From the NCBI RefSeq assembly GCF_022869005.1, contig NZ_JALIEA010000011.1, positions 1 through 64,000 on the forward strand: a DNA stretch of 64,000 nt, given 5' to 3'. A program made the position numbers and the translations under genes. This DNA comes from Corynebacterium kalidii. Lineage in GTDB: Bacteria > Actinomycetota > Actinomycetes > Mycobacteriales > Mycobacteriaceae. Below, one piece after another: positions 22,947-30,607 of this stretch (positions are counted from its first letter, which is position 1; the number at the start of each line of letters is the position of its first letter). The notes beneath the pieces are model-generated. The model saw nothing but the letters and a program-made list of their open reading frames with translations, ran no database searches and was not told the origin of the DNA.

Positions 22947-24983
22947 ATGGGAATCAGTAAGCCCCACCCGCACAACCAGACCCCGGACTTCGACTACGAC
23001 GAGGCTCTGCAGGCCTTCTCCGCGCCGAAATCCGCCGTGGACGGTGTCGCCGTCGGCAAGGTCATCGGCGACAACGCCCCGCACGAGGTCGGTCAGCAGG
23101 AGCAGTGGCAGTTCGACAAGGAGCACTTCAAGCTCGTCTCGCCGCTGAACCGCGCCAAGTTCCGCATCCTGATCGTCGGCACCGGCCTGGCCGGTGGCGC
23201 GGCGGCCGCGGCCCTCGGTGAGCTCGGCTACGACGTCAAGGTCTTCACCTACCACGACAGTCCCCGTCGCGCGCACTCCATCGCCGCGCAGGGTGGCGTG
23301 AACTCGTCGCGGTCGAAGAAGCTGGACAACGACTCGACCTACAACCACACCAAGGACACCGTCAAGGGCGGCGACTACCGGTGCCGTGAGAACGACTGCT
23401 GGCGTCTGGCCATGGAGTCCGGCAAGGTCATCGACCACATGAACGCCATCGGTGCCCCGTTCTCCCGCGAGTACGGCGGAACCCTGGCCACCCGTTCCTT
23501 CGGTGGTGTGCAGGTCTCCCGCACCTACTACACCCGTGGGCAGACCGGTCAGCAGCTGCAGCTGGCGACGACCTCGGCCCTGTACCGTCAGATCGGTGCC
23601 GGCAACGTCGAGATCTTCACCCACTCCGACGTCCAGGACATCATCGTCGAGGACGGAGTGTGCAAGGGTATCGTCACCCGCAACATCATCACCGGTGAGC
23701 TGTCGACCCACACCGGCCACGCCACCGTGCTGGCCACCGGCGGGTACGGCAACGTCTACCACATGTCCACGCTGGCCAAGAACTCCAACGCCAGCGCGAT
23801 CATGCGTGCCTACGAGCAGGGCGCCTACATGGCGTCCCCGTCGTTCGTGCAGTTCCACCCGACCGGTCTGCCGGTCAACTCCGACTGGCAGTCCAAGACG
23901 ATCCTGATGTCGGAGTCGCTGCGTAACGACGGCCGCATCTGGACGCCGATCAAGAAGGGCGACGACCGTCACCCCAACGACATCCCCGAGGACGAGCGCG
24001 ACTACTTCCTCGAGCGTCGTTACCCGGCCTTCGGCAACCTGGTCCCGCGTGACATCGCCTCCCGTGCGAACGCGCAGCAGATCAACGCCGGCTACGGTGT
24101 CGGTCCGAAGAAGAACTCGGTCTACCTGGACCTCACCCACGCCATCAAGAAGCTGGGCGAGGACACCATCCGCGAGCGCTACTCGAACCTGATCCAGATG
24201 TACGAGGAAGCCATCGGCGACGACGCGTACAAGGAGCCGATGCGTATCGCCCCGACCTGCCACTACACCATGGGTGGTCTGTGGACCGACTTCCACGAGA
24301 TGACCTCGATCCCGGGTCTGTTCTGCTCCGGTGAGTCGTCCTGGATGTACCACGGCGCCAACCGCCTGGGTGCGAACTCGCTGCTGTCGTCTTCCGTGGA
24401 GGGCTGGTTCACCCTGCCGTTCACCGTCCCGAACTACCTGGCCCCGCTGCTGGGTCAGGACGCCCCGGACACCGAGTCGGCCGCCGCCAAGGCCGCGCTG
24501 AAGCGGACCGAGGAGCGCATCGACCGCATCCTGAACATCCGTGGCCCCAACCCGCACGGCGCGGAGTACTACCACCGCCAGCTCGGTGAGATCCTCTACC
24601 GCTGCTGTGGTGTGGCACGTACCGTCGAAGGTATGCAGGCCGGCATCGACGAGATCCGGAAGGTCCGTGCGGACTTCTGGGAGAACGTCTTCGTGCCGGG
24701 TGGCAAGGACGAGATGAACCAGGCGCTGGAGAACGCGATCCGCGTCGCCGACTACCTGGATCTCGGTGAGCTGATGTGTGTCGACGCCCTGGACCGTGAC
24801 GAGTCCTGTGGTGCGCACTACCGCGAGGACCACCTCGACGAGGACGGCGAAGCCGAGCGCAACGACGACGAATGGTGCTTCGTCTCGGCGTGGGAGCCGG
24901 GCGACAAGCCGGAGACGTTCATCCGTCACTCGGAGCCGCTGTACTTTGACCGCATCCCGCTGATGACAAGGAACTACAAGTAA
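22947..24983 (+). CDS. sdhA: Succinate dehydrogenase flavoprotein subunit (678 aa)
   Basis: Catalytic subunit oxidising succinate to fumarate in the TCA cycle, on the cytoplasmic face of the membrane. FAD is bound by ILIVGTGLAGGAAAAALGEL; the covalent-FAD region is HSIAAQGGVNSS; FVQFHPTGLP and the capping domain follow, then TCHYTMGGLWTD and the GESSWMYHGANRLGANSL substrate segment. The N-terminal ~65 residues before the Rossmann motif are longer than in enterobacteria, as usual for this actinobacterial type. GGAGAGAAGAG precedes ATG. One base overlaps sdhB (TAATG). Confidence 0.95.
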   Translation: MGISKPHPHNQTPDFDYDEALQAFSAPKSAVDGVAVGKVIGDNAPHEVGQQEQWQFDKEHFKLVSPLNRAKFRILIVGTGLAGGAAAAALGELGYDVKVFTYHDSPRRAHSIAAQGGVNSSRSKKLDNDSTYNHTKDTVKGGDYRCRENDCWRLAMESGKVIDHMNAIGAPFSREYGGTLATRSFGGVQVSRTYYTRGQTGQQLQLATTSALYRQIGAGNVEIFTHSDVQDIIVEDGVCKGIVTRNIITGELSTHTGHATVLATGGYGNVYHMSTLAKNSNASAIMRAYEQGAYMASPSFVQFHPTGLPVNSDWQSKTILMSESLRNDGRIWTPIKKGDDRHPNDIPEDERDYFLERRYPAFGNLVPRDIASRANAQQINAGYGVGPKKNSVYLDLTHAIKKLGEDTIRERYSNLIQMYEEAIGDDAYKEPMRIAPTCHYTMGGLWTDFHEMTSIPGLFCSGESSWMYHGANRLGANSLLSSSVEGWFTLPFTVPNYLAPLLGQDAPDTESAAAKAALKRTEERIDRILNIRGPNPHGAEYYHRQLGEILYRCCGVARTVEGMQAGIDEIRKVRADFWENVFVPGGKDEMNQALENAIRVADYLDLGELMCVDALDRDESCGAHYREDHLDEDGEAERNDDEWCFVSAWEPGDKPETFIRHSEPLYFDRIPLMTRNYK

Positions 24984-25732
24984 TGAAACTGCATCTTGAG
25001 ATCTGGCGTCAGGCGGACCACACCTCGGAGGGCCACTTCGAGTCGGTGGACGTCCCCGATGCCGAGCAGGCAATGTCCATCCTGGAGCTGCTCGACCACG
25101 TCAACACGACGTACGTCGAGGCCGGCAAGGAGCCCTTCGCCTTCGCCTCCGACTGCCGTGAGGGTATCTGCGGCACCTGTGGCCTGATGGTCAACGGGCG
25201 TCCGCACGGTCCGGACAAGAACAAGCCGGCCTGCCAGCAGCGCCTGTACAGCTTCAACGACGGCGACAGCATCAAGCTCGAGCCGCTGCGCTCCGCGGCG
25301 TACCCGGTGATCAAGGACATGGTCGTCGACCGGTCCGCACTGGACCGCGTCATGGAGAAGGGCGGCTTCGTGTCCATGGCGGCCGGTACCGCACCGGACG
25401 CCGACAGCCTCCTGGTCAACCACGAGGACGCCGAGCTGGCCCTCGACCACGCCGCCTGCATCGGTTGCGGTGCCTGCGTGGCCGCCTGCCCGAACGGTGC
25501 GTCCCACCTGTTCACCGGTGCGAAGCTGGTCCACATGACCCTGTCCCCGCTGGGGCGCCAGGAGCGTGGACGCCGTGCCAAGAACATGGTCGACGAGGCC
25601 GAGGGAACCTTCGGTCCCTGCTCCCTCTACGGCGAGTGCGCCGACGTCTGCCCGGCGGGTATCCCGCTGACGGCCGTCGCCGCGATCACCAAGGAGCGGG
25701 CGCGCGCGGCGATCCGCGGCAAGGCCGACTAG
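24983..25732 (+). CDS. sdhB: Succinate dehydrogenase iron-sulfur subunit (249 aa)
   Basis: Carries electrons from the flavoprotein to cytochrome b. The [2Fe-2S] ligands are Cys58, 63, 66 and 84 (CREGICGTCG, PACQQ). The [4Fe-4S] and [3Fe-4S] ligands come from CIGCGACVAACP (Cys159, 162, 165, 169) and CSLYGECADVCP (Cys213, 219, 223). All cluster cysteines are present. The gene is translationally coupled to sdhA through TAATG and ends the operon before a hairpin. Confidence 0.95.
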   Translation: MKLHLEIWRQADHTSEGHFESVDVPDAEQAMSILELLDHVNTTYVEAGKEPFAFASDCREGICGTCGLMVNGRPHGPDKNKPACQQRLYSFNDGDSIKLEPLRSAAYPVIKDMVVDRSALDRVMEKGGFVSMAAGTAPDADSLLVNHEDAELALDHAACIGCGACVAACPNGASHLFTGAKLVHMTLSPLGRQERGRRAKNMVDEAEGTFGPCSLYGECADVCPAGIPLTAVAAITKERARAAIRGKAD

Positions 25733-25756
25733 GACCGACGGGTTCCCCCGTCCGGT

Positions 25757-25785
25757 GCACGGGTAGGCCCCGGCCGTACCCGTGC
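25757..25785 (+). terminator. Hairpin after sdhCAB
   Basis: GCACGGGTA (25757-25765) pairs with TACCCGTGC (25777-25785), and the loop can itself pair GGCC with GGCC. Probable terminator or attenuating stem; a TAGGCT -10 box for the next gene lies right after it. Confidence 0.6.
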
Positions 25786-25853
25786 GCTAGGCTCATGTTG
25801 TCACCCGGGCAGAGAGAAGCACCGGGCACACCGAAAGACGAAAGAGGATAACG

Positions 25854-26186
25854 ATGTCCGCTGATCTCGACACGAAGGGCCAGTTCTCGGCTTCGCCGGA
25901 GTACCTGGACGGCTACGTCCCGTCCAGCTGGGACGCGCCGCATTCTTCACTGCAGCGCGGCGTGACCTGGATGTCCATGGGGCTGCTGGTCGTCTCGGTC
26001 GCCATCATGGGTATCGGGATCTTCGGCTTCGCCGCCTACAGCGTCGGCGCCCAGGAGCACGGCGTGACCATCGGCATCGTCGGCTGGGTCGCCGGTGTGG
26101 TCCTGCTCCTCGCGTCCTTCTTCGGTATCCACATCGGCCGCAGCGGTACCCGCGCGTACCGCAAGCGGACCGGTCGGGTCTACTAG
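25854..26186 (+). CDS. Small two-helix membrane protein (110 aa)
   Basis: A 110-residue protein with a hydrophilic first 37 residues and two membrane helices (about 40-63 and 73-93), separated by a short loop, then a basic tail ending TGRVY. AAAGAGGA is the ribosome site. From memory a similar gene follows sdhB in C. glutamicum, so it may belong functionally with the respiratory complex, but no function is known and the hairpin in front suggests separate transcription. Confidence 0.75.
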   Translation: MSADLDTKGQFSASPEYLDGYVPSSWDAPHSSLQRGVTWMSMGLLVVSVAIMGIGIFGFAAYSVGAQEHGVTIGIVGWVAGVVLLLASFFGIHIGRSGTRAYRKRTGRVY

Positions 26187-26215
26187 ACCCGCCCCGTCAC
26201 CTGCGCCTCCAGCGC

Positions 26216-26258
26216 ACGTCAGCCCCCTGGTCTGCCCCGGCAGACAGGGGGCTGACGT
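26216..26258 (+). terminator. Strong hairpin after the small membrane protein
   Basis: ACGTCAGCCCCCT (26216-26228) and AGGGGGCTGACGT (26246-26258) pair perfectly, with GTCTGCC/GGCAGAC inside. A stem this stable 30 nt after a stop codon is likely a terminator. Confidence 0.8.
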
Positions 26259-26314
26259 CTGTGCGGGGGTCTGTGCTGGGATCTGTGTCCGGTTCTGGTG
26301 GAATAATGGGCCGG

Positions 26315-27634
26315 GTGACATCCTCCGCGAAGAACAGCCCCACCGACAACCGGCTCTCCGTCCCCGGTCCCTCCCCGGAGTCCGAGGCGGCGCGCCGTCG
26401 TGACCTGCGCCGTCACAAGGCGTTCGCCACCAGCCTCCTGGTCGTGGCCACACTGGTCTACCTGCTGTGCCGGTGGTTGGAGGCCACCGGACGGGACGGC
26501 GCGTGGACGGGGTACGTCCGCGCCGCCAGCGAGGCCGGCATGGTCGGGGCGCTGGCGGACTGGTTCGCCGTGACCGCCCTGTTCCGGCACCCGCTGAGGA
26601 TCCCGATCCCGCACACCGCGATCATCAAACGCAAGAAGGACCAGGTCGGCCACGCATTGAGCTCCTTCGTGGGGGAGAACTTCCTCAACGCCGCCCTGAT
26701 CACCGAGAAGCTCAGCCAGGCCCGCATCCCGGAACGCGCCGCGGACTGGGTACTGGACCAGGGCGGTGCGGAACGCACCGGCGTGGAGGCGTGCCGCCTG
26801 ATCGACCTGGTCGTCAACGGGGTCGACCCGGCGGAGGCCGACCAGCTCCTGCGCACCCTGGTGGTGGACAAGGTCTCCGAACCGACGTGGGGTCCGCCGC
26901 TCGGCCGCGGCCTGGAACAGCTCATCAGCGAGGGGCGGACCGAGCCGCTCGTCGACGCGGTGGTTGTCTGGCTGGACGACAAGGCCCGTGACAGCGAGTA
27001 CCTCATCGTCCGGCTCCTGGACGAGCGCACCCCCACCTGGGCGCCCCGGTTCGTCCGCGACCTCGTCGGCGACAAGGTCTACAGCGAGGTGGTGAACTTC
27101 ACCGCGGACGTCCGCAACAACCCCGAACACGAGGCGCGTCACGCCATCCGCCGGTTCATCGGACAGCTCGCGCAGGACCTGCAGCACGACCCGACGATGA
27201 TCGCGCGGGTGGAGAACCTCAAAGCCGACATCATGAACTCGGCCACCGTGCAGGCCCTGCCCGGGGTGTTGTGGGAGTCGGTGCGGTCCACGCTGACGAC
27301 GATGGCGCGCGACGAGGACTCGGTGCTGCGGACGAAGATCGTCACCTGGGTCTCGGAGTTCGCCACCCGTGTCCGCACCGAGGAGCAGCTGCGTGAGTCC
27401 CTGGAGAAGCGCCTCGTGGGGGCCGCGGCGTACCTGGCGGAGAACTACGCCGGCGAGGTGACGGGCATCATCGGCGAGACCGTCGAGCGCTGGGACGCCG
27501 ACGAGGCCAGCGACCGGATCGAGCTGATGGTGGGCAAAGACCTGCAGTTCATCCGCGTCAACGGCACCGTCGTGGGGTCGCTGGCGGGGCTGGCGATCTA
27601 CTCGGTGTCCGAGCTGATGTTCACGGTGCTGTGA
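26315..27634 (+). CDS. DUF445 family membrane protein (439 aa)
   Basis: One N-terminal membrane helix (about residues 33-50), the family block AGMVGALADWFAVTALFRHP, a long amphipathic and partly coiled central region, and a C-terminal helix (VGSLAGLAIYSVSELMF). The family is widespread and lacks an assigned biochemical role. AATAAT stands 7 nt before GTG at 26315, giving a leaderless start MTSSAKN; ATG at 26306 is an alternative in the same frame. It ends 21 nt before the DUF2516 gene. Confidence 0.78.
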   Translation: MTSSAKNSPTDNRLSVPGPSPESEAARRRDLRRHKAFATSLLVVATLVYLLCRWLEATGRDGAWTGYVRAASEAGMVGALADWFAVTALFRHPLRIPIPHTAIIKRKKDQVGHALSSFVGENFLNAALITEKLSQARIPERAADWVLDQGGAERTGVEACRLIDLVVNGVDPAEADQLLRTLVVDKVSEPTWGPPLGRGLEQLISEGRTEPLVDAVVVWLDDKARDSEYLIVRLLDERTPTWAPRFVRDLVGDKVYSEVVNFTADVRNNPEHEARHAIRRFIGQLAQDLQHDPTMIARVENLKADIMNSATVQALPGVLWESVRSTLTTMARDEDSVLRTKIVTWVSEFATRVRTEEQLRESLEKRLVGAAAYLAENYAGEVTGIIGETVERWDADEASDRIELMVGKDLQFIRVNGTVVGSLAGLAIYSVSELMFTVL

Positions 27635-27655
27635 GGTCGGATAGGATCGGGAACC

Positions 27656-27958
27656 ATGATCGATCTTGTGAACATGGCCTTCCGGGGCCTGAACTACCTG
27701 CAGCTCGCCTTCGTGTTCCTCGTGGCCATCGCGGCGATCTGGGGTGCGATTCAGGTCGCCATGACCAGGGACGACGCCTTCACGGTCATCGACCGGTCGA
27801 AGCAGAACTGGCTGCTGCTGCTCGGCGGGGCGGGTCTGGGCGTGCTGGTGCTCGGGCCGATGGTGTCGATGATCTGGATCGTCGGCGCGGTGATCGTGGG
27901 GATCTACTGGCAGGACATCCGGCCGTCGATCCGTGACGTGCTCGGCAACGCCCAGTGA
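27656..27958 (+). CDS. DUF2516 family membrane protein (100 aa)
   Basis: Three predicted helices (about 13-35, 50-66, 68-85) and a conserved DDAFTVIDRSKQNWLLLLGG segment typical of actinobacterial DUF2516. TAGGAT lies 8 nt before ATG, so translation is probably leaderless. The stop overlaps the next gene as GTGA. Function unknown; the same pair with a deoC gene occurs in mycobacteria (Rv0476/Rv0478 region, from memory). Confidence 0.8.
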   Translation: MIDLVNMAFRGLNYLQLAFVFLVAIAAIWGAIQVAMTRDDAFTVIDRSKQNWLLLLGGAGLGVLVLGPMVSMIWIVGAVIVGIYWQDIRPSIRDVLGNAQ

Positions 27959-28521
27959 GTGGCGGTGCCCGCGTCGAACGGGTGATGCTCGACCCCACCT
28001 GCACCAGGGAGGACGCCGACGCCCTCGTCACGCACGCGGTGGACCACGGTGACGTGGCGGTGTGCGTGCCCCCGACACTGTTCCCGCTGCGACACGCCCC
28101 GGAGACGCTGCGGCTGGTCACCGTCGCCGGGTACCCCAGCGGGAAACACCATCCGCTCGTCAAGGCCAGCGAGGCCCACATGGCGGTCGTCAACGGGGCA
28201 CACGAGGTCCATGTGGTCCTTGACCCGGCGTATGTGGCCGCCGGCGACGTCAACGCGATGATCAGTGAGATCGTGACACTGCGCGAGGCGGTGCCGTCTC
28301 CGGCGGTGCTGCGGGTGGCCCCGGGCGAGTACGGGGTCGACCCCGACGACGAGCGGCTGCGGGCATTCTGCCGGGCCGCGGTGACCGCCGGGGCGGACAT
28401 GGTCTCCGCCGGGTCCCAGCATGAGGCCGGTGTGATGCTGGATGCGGTGCAGGGGACACCAGTGACCGTGGCGTCGCCGGTCGACCTCCCCGGCGTGGCC
28501 CGCGTGACAGTGCCGCGCTGA
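27955..28521 (+). CDS. DeoC-like protein lacking catalytic residues (188 aa)
   Basis: The barrel pattern of deoxyribose-phosphate aldolase is recognisable: CVPPTLFPLRHA, VTVAGYPSGK, NGAHEVHVVLD, GADMVSAGS. In the E. coli enzyme the corresponding blocks are GADEVDVV (Asp102) and GADFIKTSTG (Schiff-base Lys167), then VGFKPAGG (Lys201). Here they read GAHEVHVV (His86), GADMVSAGSQ (Ser151) and a segment around TVASPVDL without Lys. The protein is also short (family about 220-260). It occupies the locus where mycobacteria keep deoC, so it looks like a positional orthologue that lost aldolase chemistry. It may be a decaying gene or a repurposed fold. GTG start overlapping the DUF2516 stop. Confidence 0.75.
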   Translation: MSGGARVERVMLDPTCTREDADALVTHAVDHGDVAVCVPPTLFPLRHAPETLRLVTVAGYPSGKHHPLVKASEAHMAVVNGAHEVHVVLDPAYVAAGDVNAMISEIVTLREAVPSPAVLRVAPGEYGVDPDDERLRAFCRAAVTAGADMVSAGSQHEAGVMLDAVQGTPVTVASPVDLPGVARVTVPR

Positions 28522-28553
28522 AGTTCCTGAGGCTCTTGAGGCTGTTGGGGCCG

Positions 28554-28577
28554 CTGAGCCCCTGAGCCCCTGAGCCC
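28554..28577. repeat. Tandem octamer CTGAGCCC x3
   Basis: Three exact 8-bp units in the gap after the DeoC-like gene, preceded by two looser TGAGGCT units. No coding or regulatory meaning seen. Confidence 0.8.
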
Positions 28578-28592
28578 TCCGGCGGCCACGCG

Positions 28593-28653
28593 AAAAAAGT
28601 CTGGCACCGTGCAGCAGAATCGCCCCTCCTGCTGCACGGTGCCAGACTTTTCC
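28593..28653. terminator. Bidirectional rho-independent terminator
   Basis: A perfect 23-bp stem (28595-28617 with 28629-28651) flanked by six As on the left and four Ts on the right serves the plus-strand DeoC-like gene and the minus-strand fadD operon, which converge here. Confidence 0.93.
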
Positions 28654-28684
28654 CGAGGCCCGAGGCGCCCCGCCGGCGCTGACC

Positions 28685-30607
28685 TCAGTCGTAGTTCGCC
28701 TCCACCAGCTCGGCGAAGTGCGCCTCGACCGGGGCGCGGCGGAGTTTCAGGGACGGGGTCAGTTCGGCGTCCTCGACCGTCAGGTCACGGGGGAGGATCC
28801 GGAAGGTCTTGATCTGCTCCCACCTGTTCAGCGTGCCGTTCAGTTCGTCCACGTAGCCCTGGACCATCGCCTGGGTCCGCGGGTCCGCCGCGATCCGTGA
28901 GTAGTCCCCGCTGACCCCCGTACGCTGCGCCCACGCGGTGAGGGCGTCCGGGTCCAACGCCACCAGGGCGCTCACGTAGGGGCGCCCCTCGCCGATGACC
29001 ACCAGGTTCGAGGCGACCGGGCACAGTCCCTTGAACTCCGCCTCGATCAACGCCGGTGCCACGTACTTGCCGTTGGACGTCTTGAACAGCTCCTTCTTGC
29101 GTCCGGTGACGCGGATGTACCCGTCGGTGTCGAGCTCACCGATGTCGCCGGTGTGCATCCAACCGTCGGCGTCGAGGGCCTCGGCCGTGGCTTCCGGGTT
29201 GTTGTGGTAGCCGTCCATCACCCCGGCCCCGCGGAAGAGGATCTCGCCGTCGTCGGCGATGCGCACCTCCATCCCGTCCAGCGGCCGGCCGATGACCCCG
29301 GTCCGGTAGCCTCCCGGTGTCCCGAGGCAGGATCCGCCGCCGGATTCCGTCATGCCGTAGGCCTCCAGGATGATCATCCCGGTCGCCCCGAACCACCGGG
29401 AGACGTCGGCGTTCAACGCGGCGGAGCCGGAGATGAAGTAGCGGATCCGTCCGCCGAAACGTTCGCGCACCGTGGCGAACACCAGGCGGTCGGCCAGCCG
29501 TGCCTGGAGCCGGACCCAGCGCGACGCGGTCGTGGACCCGTCGCCGTGGTCCGCCTCGAAGACCGCGGTACCGACCCGGCCGGCCCAGTGGAAGAGCTTC
29601 TCCCGGATGCCGAACGGGCCCGGGTCCTCCGCCATCTTCGTCACGACACCGTTGTAGGCCTTCTCGAAGATCCGCGGGGCGGAGCCCATGAAGGTGGGCC
29701 GCACCACGGGGAGGTTCTCGACGATGCGTTCCACCCGGCCGTCGATGGCGGTTTCGAACCCGATGTGCACCGGTGTCATCAGCAGCAGCTTGCCCATCAC
29801 GTGCGACAGCGGGAGCCACAGGAACTGCTTGTCGTCGATCGTGATCATCTCGTCGGGCGACGACCGGTGCAGCGTCCCGTCCAGCGTCAGGACCTCGAAC
29901 ACCAGCACGCGGTGGGGGAGCAGCACACCCTTGGGGCGTCCTGTGGTGCCGGAGGTGTAGATCAGGGTGGCCAGGTCGTCCAGGTCGGTGGAGTCGATGC
30001 GTGCGTCGATCTCGCCCGGGTGCGTCGACAGCCGGTCACGGCCCCGGCGCCGCAGCTCCTCCATACTGATCACCCAGGACGCATCGGCGTCGGCGGGTAC
30101 GGTGTCGTCGAGCACGACGACGGTGTGCACCTTGGGGATCCTGTCGCGCAGACCGCTGAGCTTGGCGAGTTGCCCGGCGTCCTCGACGAAGACGACGCGG
30201 CTGTCGGAGTCGTCGATGATGAAGCAGACGTCCTCGGCGAGTGTGGTCGGGTAGACGGTGACCGTCGCCGCCGCGGCGTAGACGATCCCGTAGTCGGCCA
30301 GCGCCCACTCGTACCGGGTGGTGCACGCGATGGTCACACGGTCCTCGGGCTGGACGTCCAGGCTGATCAGCCCGGCCGCCACCTCGGACGCCTGGGCCCC
30401 CACCTGCCCCCAGGTCAGCGTCTTCCACGTCTCCTCGCCGGTGCTGTCCACGACGGGGAAGCTGTACGCCCGGTGTCCCGGGGTCATGGCGACCCGGTTG
30501 CGGAGCATGTGCCCTGTCGAACGGACGGGGGGATCGAAGGGGACGTCGGCGCTGAGGTCGGTGAGCGGGGGGATGCGGGTCTGGTTGCTGGTCTGGCTAT
30601 CGGGCAT
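28685..30607 (-). CDS. Long-chain acyl-CoA synthetase, tandem copy 1 (640 aa)
   Basis: ATP-dependent activation of a carboxylic acid to its CoA thioester (FadD15-like AMP-binding family). P-loop LIYTSGTTGRPKGVL, A5 motif EAYGMTESGG, A7 motif GWMHTGDIGE and the A8 hinge VTGRKKELFKTSNGK, with the A10 lysine in LTPSLKLRR, are all present, so it should be active. AGGAG precedes ATG; the start overlaps the upstream copy by 11 nt. It ends the minus-strand catabolic block at the bidirectional terminator. Chain-length specificity is not readable. Confidence 0.9.
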   Translation of the reverse strand: MPDSQTSNQTRIPPLTDLSADVPFDPPVRSTGHMLRNRVAMTPGHRAYSFPVVDSTGEETWKTLTWGQVGAQASEVAAGLISLDVQPEDRVTIACTTRYEWALADYGIVYAAAATVTVYPTTLAEDVCFIIDDSDSRVVFVEDAGQLAKLSGLRDRIPKVHTVVVLDDTVPADADASWVISMEELRRRGRDRLSTHPGEIDARIDSTDLDDLATLIYTSGTTGRPKGVLLPHRVLVFEVLTLDGTLHRSSPDEMITIDDKQFLWLPLSHVMGKLLLMTPVHIGFETAIDGRVERIVENLPVVRPTFMGSAPRIFEKAYNGVVTKMAEDPGPFGIREKLFHWAGRVGTAVFEADHGDGSTTASRWVRLQARLADRLVFATVRERFGGRIRYFISGSAALNADVSRWFGATGMIILEAYGMTESGGGSCLGTPGGYRTGVIGRPLDGMEVRIADDGEILFRGAGVMDGYHNNPEATAEALDADGWMHTGDIGELDTDGYIRVTGRKKELFKTSNGKYVAPALIEAEFKGLCPVASNLVVIGEGRPYVSALVALDPDALTAWAQRTGVSGDYSRIAADPRTQAMVQGYVDELNGTLNRWEQIKTFRILPRDLTVEDAELTPSLKLRRAPVEAHFAELVEANYD

